Source: Hydnum rufescens UP504
Lineage: Eukaryota; Basidiomycota; Agaricomycetes; Cantharellales; Hydnaceae
DNA length: 64,000 bases
Direction of reading: 5' to 3'
Assembly: GCA_014904985.1 (NCBI GenBank)
Contig: MU128927.1
Span: 85,107 to 149,106, forward strand
Positions 54,360 through 63,503 of the stretch are shown here, one piece after another. Numbering within the stretch: the stretch's first letter is position 1; every line of letters begins with the position of its first letter. The position numbers were made by a program, and so were the translations under genes. The notes below the pieces were generated by a model that made no database searches, was not told the origin of the DNA, and saw only the letters and a program-made list of their open reading frames with translations.

Positions 54360-54990
54360 CAATCAGGAATTGCCGATTTGCCAGACTGGATATATCCAAC
54401 CGGAAATACACAATTCACCCGGTGCTGGGAGCATCTTTCAGCTGTTGATATGAGGCCAAGGCCATTATATAAGTAGAATTAGGTCTTTTATTCAGACTGG
54501 TATGTGTCAATCCTGGAAAATTTTCCATAATAAAGGCTGTTTTGTGAACTTCCCCTGCTAGAGATGCTGCTGACAAGGAATTTGTCATCACAATGGCAAA
54601 ACAAGCCATCATGCCACCAGTGGGACAGATTCCCTCAACACACCCAATACAATTGACTAGGGGGACCTAGAATAAGGCAATTTACTCTATATGGGCATGG
54701 GCCCCAGTGTTGAGTTTGGTAGTGTTGAATCATGGAAGGGCATGACTGAAATGAAACCTCACCTCAGTTGGTAATTATGGCCGAATCCTAATCCCAATCC
54801 TGTTCCTAATCCAGCTCCCAGCCAATCATGCTTTCTGGTGGACTTGGCCTCCTTCACCCCCTTGTCCTTCTCCTTTTTCTCCTTCTTCTTTTGTCAAGGG
54901 CCCTGTCCCTCTTTTCCTTCCCCTTTCACCCAACATTGATCCCTCATGTGGCTGGGCTTCGAGCAATTCGAGGACATGGCCCTGGGAGTC
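54360..54990. other. no recognisable gene; pyrimidine-rich tract
   Basis: Upstream of the CxC5/CxC6 gene. 54855-54935 is CT-rich. A minus-strand frame (54612-54415, AFIMENFPGLTHTSLN) ends just before the start codon and could be an unrecognised first exon. Confidence 0.3.
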
Positions 54991-55906
54991 TGCAGTCATT
55001 TGCCCCTGTTCAGGGCTAATTTTGCAATCTCAGTAGACTGTGATTTGTTGTGGTGACAGTGATCTTCATCTAGAATCATTGTAATTAATTCTTCTGATTT
55101 GATCTCTGATTCACTCATTTTGGATCTGAAATAAGATGACTCGAATGAACTCCATGAGCTCGGTAATGTGGAAATTAATAATATTGTGAATTCTACATCC
55201 AGAAGCAGATAGCCCAATATCATGAGGTTTTCCTTGGCTTTTTGGAATACAGCAATATGTTCTATTATTGGTGTAGATTCGGATGGAATTATTTGTAATA
55301 ATTTTTGCCTTTCTGTGACTACTCCAAAAATGCCCTTGGGCTCCTTGGTGTCATGTAATTGCATCCACATTTGGGCCATGGTCTGAGCGCCGCTTAAATG
55401 GATGAGTTCTGCATCTCCCATGGTCAATTGGAGTAAGGATCAAGTTTGGAGATCTCAAGTCTCCCATTCTTTGATCAGGGACTCATCACTGGGACATGGG
55501 TAACTGCTGTCAATATATCTCATTAGATTGGCTATCATGAGTAATGCTGTGACCCTGGTTTTCCATGGAAGCCAGTTGTCCCCTTTCAATTGATCAATCT
55601 GGTAAAAACCATTGAGGGTGTTCTTGTCTATTGGGGCAACGTTGGGCATAACGAGTGTCTTTGTTTTTAAGTGACTGGTGCTGATAACATGTTAAGATAT
55701 AAGTCTTTTAGAGAAAACAACACTATGATTTACCAAGTAAAATCTTGGTATTTATATATGAATACATGTTTCTACAGGGTTCGAGTATATATGGGAATAA
55801 CAGATGTAGATGGGCCTATATGGTCCTGGATGGTTTTAGATCCTTCTGGAAGGTTCTGGGTTTATTCCCATATCGGGATGTATTCATTCCAATAAATCAT
55901 CTGTCA
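54990..55906 (-). mobile_element. copia fragment of a second family: LTR plus gag
   Basis: Minus strand. A likely 5' LTR of 217 bp runs from TGACAGATGA (55906) to TTAACA (55690) and holds a TATA-like TATATATAAATACC. It is followed at once by TGTTATCAGCACC, a primer site of the tRNA-Met type. Gag starts at 55649 and the copy is cut off at about 54990, before any zinc knuckle. Confidence 0.6.
54996..55649 (-). pseudogene. Ty1/copia Gag (truncated)
   Basis: The first codons give FYQIDQLKGDNWLPWKTRV, the typical Gag start (DNW..W). After a TGA near 55455: LIHLSGAQTMAQMWMQLHD, GIFGVVTERQKLLQI, LGYLLLDVEFTILLISTLP. These are the core helices of copia Gag. The zinc knuckle and all of pol are absent. 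Confidence 0.75.
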
Positions 55907-55969
55907 GCTCAATCAGGAGCTCAGCAATTGCATGGCCCCCATGTACTTTTCCACTCTCAGTAAGGTCTC

Positions 55970-56580
55970 CAAAAACAATTTCAGTCAATCTCAACCAAGA
56001 CAAAATGGGCCAGTCTGTGAACCCTTCTAATGTCACAATCCAATCTGCCAAAGCCCTCTCTATTTTCTCAGATGGCAACAAATTGCCATACATTGTTGCT
56101 GTACATTATTATGCCTTAACAGATGAGCAAAGTATGACTGTTGCAGAGCCAAGTGGTCATGATCTCCAAAGCCAAAAGGATGATAAGGAGGCCCCTTGTT
56201 ACCAAATTGATTTCCATGGGCTTAGTGCATATGGAGGTATCACTGAGGACATCAAAATGGCAATTCAAAGGATGATTGACCACTCAAAGAACACTATATT
56301 CAACAATCATTCTCGGCCATATGGCATCCCTTTGGTGCGGCAGATGCTGCCCCTGATGACCAAAGATACAGTTTGTACAGAATGGTTTGGGGGGCTTGAG
56401 GAAGCAGATATATGGAATAAGGCTATGGGGACTCCAACTATGGGGCTTGGGAAGTAGGATTTGGGGTATGACATTGACATTGACACTTTCCTAGTTAATG
56501 TAGTGGCAATGTTGTACTTCATGTATAGTAAAGATGAATGCACCCCCAAGCATGTGGGAAGCCTCAATTGCTCAGGTGAA
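55970..56580 (+). CDS. hypothetical fragment
   Basis: Open frame 56005-56457 (LPYIVAVHYYALTDEQ; GLSAYGGITEDIKMAIQRMI; MTKDTVCTEWFGGLEEADIWN), continuing after one TAG with VNVVAMLYFMYSKDE. It reads like a conserved enzyme or effector fragment, but I cannot place it. It lies between two copia copies, so it may be an old host gene end or part of another element. Confidence 0.35.
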
Positions 56581-56722
56581 TAGAGGCCATGACAGGAAGG
56601 ATAGAAAGAAGTCCTTGTTATTTGGCAAGCCTAAGTCTGTCTTTTTATAGTATTTACAAGAGGTTAGAAAATACACAAAAATGGGGTAGAGCAAAGAAAA
56701 GATGTCCAACTGCTGGTGAAAA

Positions 56723-56818
56723 TGATGAGCAACATTGCTCAGTGGAAGCTATACGCACATGTAGGAGAGAAACACAAAGTATATACATTAGGTAAGCAAG
56801 TGTATATTCGTCCCAACA
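56723..56818 (-). repeat. 3' LTR (96 bp)
   Basis: Minus strand TGTTGGGACG ... GCTCATCA; GAAAA follows at 56722-56718. Confidence 0.9.
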
Positions 56819-56879
56819 CCCTCCCTCAACCTGCATAGTGACTCTAGAAAGCATGCGGGCTGCCTTCATATATACGATT

Positions 56880-57695
56880 ATCATCTTTGATTATAGCTGT
56901 GTGGGCTGAGAGTTTGGTTTCTGGGAGTGACAACTGTAATTCCATGAGTTTGGCATTGAGCTCATGGATCTTTCCCTCCATTCCTCCTGAGTCTCCCTGG
57001 GCAGATGGACAGTCCTTTTGGAAGTGGCCTTTCCCATTGCATCCTCAACAGATGATTGTGGACATGTCAAAACCACCTCATTTGGCTGCATTTAGGGCTG
57101 AGTGCAAGTTTTCTTTTGCAAGATCTTGTGATGCAGATTGGGTTTCTTCATTGACAAGGTGTTCGATAACATAATCAATGGTGCAGATTTTGTCTGGGAC
57201 AGAGTCAAGGGCAATGATGAGGAAGTCATAATGGGGGTCTAGCCCACCTGTGAGTGCAAGGATGACTTCATCATCATGGAGTGTGGACCCTAGGTCCTTG
57301 AGAACTCAGATTTGGTGTTGGATGGATGTAATCCATGTGCGCATGGGCTGGTCACTGGACTTGTGCATTCCATACAGTTTTCAAAGTTCGGCCATGTGAG
57401 TGCCAAGGCCCTTGGAATGGTAGACAGTTTCGAGGTTCCTCCATATTTTCGAGGGGTCCTCGTCAGCAAAATGAGTGAATTGCGAGGGGTCAACAGTGAG
57501 GATTAAGTGTGTGCGAGCCTGTGCCTGGAGACAGATGTGCACAGCAGCTTCTTTCTCAGTAGAAGGGGATGAGTGGGTGCCTAGTGTGACTTCCCAGAGG
57601 TCATAGTTTTTAGTGATTAAATGGGATTTAGCATATTCTCACCACTCAGAGTAGTTGTCTCCATTGAGTTTTAGGATTTTGGAAGTGTCAGACAT
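56880..57695 (-). pseudogene. Ty1/copia Gag with zinc knuckle
   Basis: Minus strand, ATG at 57695: ILKLNGDNYSEW, an in-frame TGA, then HLITKNYDLWEVTLGTHSS, THLILTVDPSQFTHFADE, IWRNLETVYHSKGLGTHMAEL, ALTGGLDPHYDFLIIALDS, and a CCHC knuckle (C..C.GKGHFQKDC, about 57055-57010). Its first spacing holds a TGA where relatives have Arg. At least four TGA stops. It is of the usual fungal copia Gag length. Confidence 0.85.
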
Positions 57696-57699
57696 GGAA

Positions 57700-57996
57700 A
57701 AGAAGGTCTTGTGTACAGGGAGGAGGGAGTTAATGGAGAGTCAAGCTTTTTACTGGCTTGAGCAACAAGGGTAGGAATAGGATCTGGACTTTTTGCTGGT
57801 CCAGAGGGAGGAGATCTTGGCTTTTTACTGGCACAAGCATCTAGATGTGGTTTTTACTGCCACGCTGCTTTTTACTGGCAGAAGGTTCAGGCTTTTTACT
57901 GGCCTGGGGTCAGGCCTTGGCTTTTTACTGGCACAAGTGCCTGGGTGCAGTTTTTACTGCCATGCTGCTTTTTACTGGCAAACCTCATGTCTTGAG
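57700..57996 (-). repeat. copia leader repeats GCCAGTAAAAAGC / GGCAGTAAAAACTGC
   Basis: Nine to ten copies of (C/G)CAGTAAAAA, arranged as two about 110-bp blocks. They pair with nearby GGCTTTTTACTGGC-like sense only after inversion, so they are direct rather than hairpin repeats. The same leader is at 50560-50860. Confidence 0.8.
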
Positions 57997-58048
57997 TTGC
58001 CGGAGTCTGAGAACAAGGCACGAGTATCAGACTCACAGTTAGATAAGT

Positions 58049-58101
58049 GAGTGGTTTGAGTCACACTTCTCTGCTTCAACTTCTGAGACTCAAACCACTC
58101 A
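58049..58101. other. 14-bp perfect hairpin near the YR element 5' end
   Basis: GAGTGGTTTGAGTC and GACTCAAACCACTC flank about 24 nt. It lies about 50 bp inside the element and about 25 bp before the first ORF. Confidence 0.75.
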
Positions 58102-58125
58102 AGCAAGAATCCTATCATCTTAAGC

Positions 58126-59415
58126 ATGGTTTCTCCTGGCATTCTTAACCCTGTTACAAGCCCATTGACTGCTGCAGTGTCTGGTGAAGGAGGAGGTCTT
58201 GATGTAGCCGGGGCTAGCCCTGCCAGTATCTCAGAGCTGACAGTTCAACCTCAGAACAATGTGAATGTTGGTGGCCAGAATGAGGCATGCAAGATGTTCA
58301 CTCAGCTTGTCACAGCTAGGAACATCCACCTCAATCAAGTGATGTCTGAGATGGAGGTCACCAATGCCATTAATGATTCACTTGTCAATTGGGATCTCGC
58401 CAAAGGGTTAACTCATGCACCCGACAATCAGCCATCCTCTCCACCCTCCATAACTCTTCCCGGCAAGTCCAGTACTGCTAAACAGAGCACCACTGAGGTT
58501 GGGAGCACTGTCCTAACTTCAAGTGAGGTGGTGATCCAACCAGGCCAGAGTTTTGATGCCTTGCTGGCTAGTGGGGAGTATGCTGCCCCAGACCTTGTCT
58601 GGCATGTTCATAACTTGCAGTATGCACCTCTCCCCATGTTTGCTGTCAAGGAGATGTGTGAACGCCACCTGTCGAATATTGCCTGCCCCACAAAAATCAA
58701 GGTTGACATCATAACCTCAAAGAAGAAGACTGTTATCAACACTGATGACTTTGCCACAATGGAACGATCTATCACCCATGATGAATTCATTGAATGCTAC
58801 AAAGGTTTCACTCATGTTCATCAGGAAGTCTTTCCAACAGAGGTGCACAGTGACTTTTGTTGATACCAGCGATGCCTTTTCCTTCATGAATTCTTCGACT
58901 GCCCTGGTTTGTTCAGTGTCATCTCATGCTTTGATGCCTACATGCGTTTGACCTGGATACAACCACATGGCCACTTTGCAATGGATAGCAATGACACCTT
59001 TCGAGTCCTGGAGTGATTTGATTGGGAGGTCCATGAGGAATGTGAGGCCAACACATGTAGGCAGCTGGATTCCATGGATTGCCCATCTGGTAGTCATAGG
59101 GAGGATGCACATGGGGGTTCTCAGAGGTGCAGTGCCTCCCCTGGCCCGCAGTTTTGTACAGGCAATGAGCATGCTCCCTCCTCTGCTCATTGTGTCCTCT
59201 GTGCAAAGGTGGGACATTTGGCACCAACATGCACTGTCCATTCCTCCAAGTGCACCTTCAAGAATGGGGCCCTCACTTCCAAAGCTGACAATTGCCATGT
59301 CTGTTTCTTATTCAACACTGCCAAAGGGTGCATTAAAGGTCATGAGAACAACCATGTCTGCTCCATCTGCCTTGCCTCCACACACTCGGCTCAGAAGTGC
59401 TCTGTTGCACTCTGA
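58126..59415 (+). pseudogene. gag-like protein of the YR element
   Basis: First frame 58126-58863: Ser/Thr/Pro-rich start, then a globular part (MFTQLVTARNIHLNQVMSEM; QSFDALLASGEYAAPDLVWH; LPMFAVKEMCERHLSN; MERSITHDEFIECYKGF). After frame breaks, 59190-59415 reads CVLCAKVGHLAPTC, CHVCFLFNTAKGC and HVCSICLASTHSAQKC, a cysteine/histidine-rich tail like that of fungal YR-element Gag proteins. Confidence 0.75.
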
Positions 59416-59419
59416 GTCC

Positions 59420-61320
59420 CCTATAACTCCTCTGTGTGCAGATGCCTTTGCTTCTGCCCTTGACCATGCTCACTTATCCCTTCGTTATCCCACTCTCATT
59501 CATAACATTATTCATGGTTTCCCAATTGGGTTGGATATGCCTCCCATTTCTGTCACATTCCTTTCCCCCAATCACTACAAAACCTCTGAGGAAGATCAGA
59601 TTATACAGGCCAAACTGGACAAGGAAGTGGCACTTGGTTGCATGTCTGGCCCTTTCACTGTTCAGCAGGCTGAACAATTCTATGGGGGTTCTTTCCAGAC
59701 TGCTCCTCTGGCCATTGTCCCAAAACCAGGTGATGGTCCAGATTGCTGGCGGATGGTCCAAAATCTCTCCTTCCAGGATCAGTTTGGCATGTCTGTCAAT
59801 GACTTTATTGATTCTGATGATTTCCCCACCACTTGGGGGACAGCTCAGATTATGGCTGACTGGGTGAGTGTCCTGTCTTTTATCTTTTGGTGTTTGCCTT
59901 TGGCACACCCAACATGTCCTTTTTGGAATGTTGTCCTTTAAGGCATTGTCTTTGGCATGCCCGGCATTGTCTTTGGCACATTGGCCTTGGGGTGTTAGTC
60001 TCTGGCTCACCTCACATTCCTTGAATGCATTGTCTTTTGGGCATGCCTGACATGGCCTCTGTCATCCTGTCCGTGGTTTTGGGCCTTTCCAACTTGCCTT
60101 CCTTGGTGCTTACTGCGCCTGCTCAATAGGTGGCTTCTTGCCCTCCTGGGGTCCAAGCTGCTCAGCTTGATTTTGCTGCTGCCTATCATCAGATGGCTGT
60201 TTTGCATGCACACCAGCCTTTTCTTGCTGTTATGACCTCTCTGGGGATTTTCCTTGATCACTGAAATCCCTTTGGCCTCTCCTCTGCTGCAGGGACCCTT
60301 GGTGTTGCCACAGATGCCACTCTCAATATTGTTCAGACCAACCTTCCAGTTCCTTTCTTCATCAAGTGGGTGGATGACCTCTTACCAACCTGCATACCAG
60401 TATCCAAATCCCCCCCTGGGGTCTACCAATACTCATATGAGCTCATCGACATCATCACAATTGTAAAGTCCCTCAGTTGGCTAGTCAATGATATCAAGAC
60501 CAAAGATTTTGCTTCAACTGTTGTCTATGTAGGGTTTCAATGGGACCTTGCAAACAAGCATGTCTCACTGCCTGAAAAGAAGCGGTTGAAGCATCTCAAG
60601 AAGCTGTTGGATGTTTTGTCCATTATTGATACTACTCATCACTTGTGGCTTGAACCATTGGTCAATCTCCAAGGTTCCCTTGCACATATCTGTTTTGTCT
60701 ATCGCAACGGTCGCTCCAGAATGCCATCTCTTCACCATTTCATTGCATCTTTCAGCACCAATGTTTTCATCTCTCGCTTCCCCCCCCCATGCCTCATCAC
60801 TGATTTGACTTGGTGGCAGGTGGCCTTGGAGTCCCCCAACTTTTTGTGCCCTATTGGATTCCAACCAACTGTCAATCTTGACATCTATGTTGATGCCTCC
60901 ACCTCTTGGGGTATCAGTCTGGTTGTTGGGTTCCTTTGGCATGCCTGGCAGCTCCTCCCAGGCTGGCAGGCTGAGGGTTGCAAAATTGGATGGGCAGAGA
61001 GCATTGCCTTGGAATTTGCTGTCATGGAGGCAGCAGCATGCAGCTTACACGATGTTTGTATTCTTGTTCACAGTGACAATAAAGGTTCCATTGGTCAATA
61101 CATCCATGGCTGGAGCCACAATCCCTTCATCAATGAATCCATCATACACACTTCCTCAATCACAAGGGATGCAAACTTTGATATCCTCCTTGAATATGTC
61201 AAATCATCAGAGAATCGCACTGATGCAGCCTCACGTGGGGTGCTGCTGGACGATGCCTCTCATCTGCCTTGCATCTTCCAGATCCCGGAAGCTTTAACAT
61301 GCTTCTTACATGATGTTTAA
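59420..61320 (+). pseudogene. reverse transcriptase and RNase H of the YR element
   Basis: RT: FQTAPLAIVPKPGDGPDCWR, VQNLSFQDQFGMSVNDFID (about 59695-59820), intron, AAQLDFAAAYHQMAV (catalytic Asp, about 60165), SSAAGTLGVATDATL, KWVDDLLP (60365), DFASTVVYVGFQWDL and VSLPEKKRLKHL. RNase H: DIYVDASTSWGISLV (60880), WAESIALEFAVMEA (60990), VHSDNKGSIGQY (61060), SENRTDAASRG (61205). One TGA at about 60261 (DH*NPFG, from CGA). Otherwise the frame is open after splicing. Confidence 0.9.
59864..60129 (+). other. 266-bp intron inside the RT domain
   Basis: Donor TGG|GTGAGTG at 59864, acceptor CTCAATAG ending at 60129. Joining gives IMADW-VASCPPG, which restores the RT core. It is four to five times longer than other introns here and made of GGCATTGTCTTTGGCA-like words (59940-60050). 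Confidence 0.8.
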
Positions 61321-61425
61321 TAGTGAACATGACATGCCAGTCACATCTGGCAGCTCTGCATCTCAAGACAGTCCCCCTTGCTCCTCAACCATGACCATTG
61401 CGGAACTGTATCCACACCTTGATTT

Positions 61426-62490
61426 GTGGCCCAAAGGTTGAAACCCCATGCTTCTGCCCCCCCTCTCCTTCCCCATCCTCATCATCCTAATGTCCAGGGA
61501 TATGATCGCTTAGCATTCTGGACATCTCCTGCTGCCCATTCCCACCATGAGAAACTTCACATGTCAGCCACTGTGGCTGATCGACTTGCTCTTGATTCCC
61601 TTCTTGAAAACTCCCTTTCCAAAGGGACTCTCTCCACCTATGGCTCTGGCCTTGCACACTGGCAGTCCTGGTGTGATAGCAGACACATCCCTGAGGATGA
61701 TCGTCTGCCTGCTTCTTCCACCAACTTAGCCCTCTTCCTTGCCTCACTTTCTCACACCAGCCAGCCCAGGATTTCCAATGCCATGAGTGCCCTCCATCAT
61801 TGGCATGACCTCAATGGTCAGCCCTGGCATGGCAATGATCCCTTCATTCTTAAAATATGGCATGCTGCTTCAGCCTTTGTTCCACCCCCAGTATTGTGGC
61901 CCACAAGGCCCCCCATGTTACCTCAGCACCTTATGGCCTTGCATAACATGCTCAATTTCAATGATACCTTCGACTCTGCTGTGTTTTCATTAGCTACATG
62001 TGCCTTCTGGGGTGTCTGCCACCTTGGTGAGCTCACTGTTCCAGGCACTGCAGCATTCAACCCCAAGCAGCATGTTACCTGGGCTTCCACAGCCATCTTC
62101 TCCTCCTATGGTGGTCCACCCATTCGATCTGCAAAGTTCCACCTGCCATGGACCAAAACTGAAAAGTTTCATAGTGCCAATATCTCCCTCACTGCCATAG
62201 CTGGCCCCCTATGTCCCATTGTTGCCTTGGAACATCACCTCTTATCCAATGCTGGTTTACCCAACTCAGCTCAATTCTTTGCATACCAGACCCCTGTGGG
62301 GCATCTCCCCATGGTCAAAGCCACCTTCTTGGCTCAGTGTGCTGAGATTTTTGTTGCTGCTGGGCTTCCACCTATCAATGGCCACAGTTTTCACATTGGG
62401 GGTGCCACTGAACACCTCCACCATGGCCTGTCTATTGACCTGTTGAAGATACAGGGCCGTTGGAAGTCTGATGCATTTCAGTGATACCTG
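61426..62490 (+). pseudogene. tyrosine recombinase of the YR element, catalytic Arg codons mutated
   Basis: N-terminal SAM-like core-binding part (TLSTYGSGLAHWQSWCD, TNLALFLASLSHT) and catalytic part. GVCHLGEL (His codon 62020-62022) stands where the family has R in GxRxGEL; GHSFHIGGAT (His codon 62392-62394) stands where it has HxxR; GRWKSDAFQ is followed by TGA (62482-62484) and then the nucleophile Tyr codon (62485-62487). All three changes fit CpG to TpG/CpA. Confidence 0.9.
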
Positions 62491-62559
62491 CAGAAGACAG
62501 ATGAGATTTTGTCATTCAATATCAACCGCCAGGATGTTCAACATCATCTCCAGGTTCAT

Positions 62560-62822
62560 CATTGAGGGCAATAGTTCCTTTCCTTGTAAAATGGACTAAA
62601 TGGACTAAATGTACTTATATCTGCCTCTCTTCTGCTATTCATTCTGTGTCTTGTCTGCTAGATGGGTTTCATAGTCACAGTGCCACATGACTCTGGGTGT
62701 GCCCTTGGCCACCTTTGGGTCTCACAGTCATGTGCCCTGCATTTCACACTCCAAGGTTCCAGCCCAATAGGTCTGGTTCCCTTCCCCCATCTAGCTGTGA
62801 CCAGGAATGAGCTATTATCTAA
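62560..62822. repeat. YR element 3' region with inverted repeats
   Basis: GCTAGATGGG (62657-62666) is repeated inverted as CCCATCTAGC (62786-62795); nested inside, CCACATGACT is inversely related to AGTCATGTG. GGACTAAAT is duplicated at 62592-62609. No copy of the 5' end was found. Confidence 0.5.
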
Positions 62823-62898
62823 TGAGGGTTTTAGGCAGTTTTTCCTGCCGCTGCAGTTTTTACTGCCGCCTCCTACAATGCCGCATGGGCCCATAACC

Positions 62899-62994
62899 TG
62901 ATGAGCGACATTGCTCAGTGGAAGCTATACACACATGTAGGAGAGAAACACAAAGTATATACATTAGGTAAGCAAGCATATATTTGTCCCAACA
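62899..62994 (-). repeat. 5' LTR (96 bp) of the copia element
   Basis: Minus strand TGTTGGGACA ... GCTCATCA, preceded by GAAAA (62999-62995) and followed by the primer site. Confidence 0.9.
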
Positions 62995-63060
62995 GAAAAG
63001 AATAAAATAGTGAAACATAGCTGCAAGATCCAAGGTAGATTGGTGATTGGCAAGCCTCAT

Positions 63061-63495
63061 TAGTCTCATAACCAGACCAGAGCTACGCTCAGTCTGGTGG
63101 AAAGGGGAGTTCCAAAGTTGCGGGCATGAAGCTTCCGCTCCAGCCAATCACAAGACGTTTTCACCGGCGTTTGCCGCGACCTCCAGTTGGGTACATGCTC
63201 TCCACTCAGTATCCATGCCCTGATAGGAACTTCATGAGATGGATATCTCCCAGCCAAAAAATGACCAAGAGCCTATTTGGTCACCCAGTGTCTCTGCAGC
63301 CCATCCTGCATTAGCCTCTCTGATAGGAACCAGGAAATCAAAATTAGTTGAAATAATATTCCCATCTCAGAAACAACTGGGAGCCACGGCAAGCGCCGGT
63401 CAAAACCTCTTGTGATTGGCTAGACCGGAAGCTTCATGCCCGCGCCTTCGGAACTCCCCATTTTCCCAGTAAGCTTGGTCTGGTTACGAGACTAG
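63061..63495. mobile_element. 435-bp long-inverted-repeat MITE, 8-bp target duplication
   Basis: The left arm from TAGTCTCATAACCAGACC (63061) matches the reverse complement of the right arm ending GGTTACGAGACTAG (63495) over about 125 bp; shared inner blocks are GGGGAGTTCC, GGGCATGAAGCTTCC and CCAATCACAAGA. AGCCTCAT flanks it (63053-63060 and 63496-63503). No ORF. The 8-bp duplication points to a hAT- or KDZ-type transposase. Confidence 0.85.
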
Positions 63496-63503
63496 AGCCT
63501 CAT

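Larger units (their letters stand above)
57997..62822 (+). mobile_element. tyrosine-recombinase (DIRS/Ngaro-like) retrotransposon
   Basis: Order on plus strand: gag-like ORF (58126-58863), zinc-finger segment (59074-59415), reverse transcriptase and RNase H (about 59420-61320, with a 266-bp intron), tyrosine recombinase (61426-62490). Boundaries were set by comparing with the undisturbed copia leader at 50590-50620: the leader's CATGTCTTGAG (ending 57996) and TGAGGGTTTTAGG (from 62823) are neighbours there. No target duplication is seen, as expected for recombinase-mediated insertion. Confidence 0.85.
56723..62994 (-). mobile_element. copia element with 96-bp LTRs, pol deleted, YR element nested in its leader
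   Basis: Minus orientation. 5' LTR 62994-62899, primer site GGTTATGGGCCCATG (62898 down), leader 62898-62823 and 57996-57700, gag from 57695, polypurine tract GGTTGAGGGAGGG (about 56831-56819), 3' LTR 56818-56723. Target duplication GAAAA is at 56718-56722 and 62995-62999. The LTRs differ at 5 of 96 sites, all transitions. Gag runs almost directly into the polypurine tract, so pol is missing. The YR element at 57997-62822 interrupts the leader. Confidence 0.9.

Noticed and set aside
58919..60010. Minus-strand ORFs of 103-178 codons opposite the YR element
   Set aside because: Shadows of the gag/RT coding strand; no motif of their own, and one crosses the intron.
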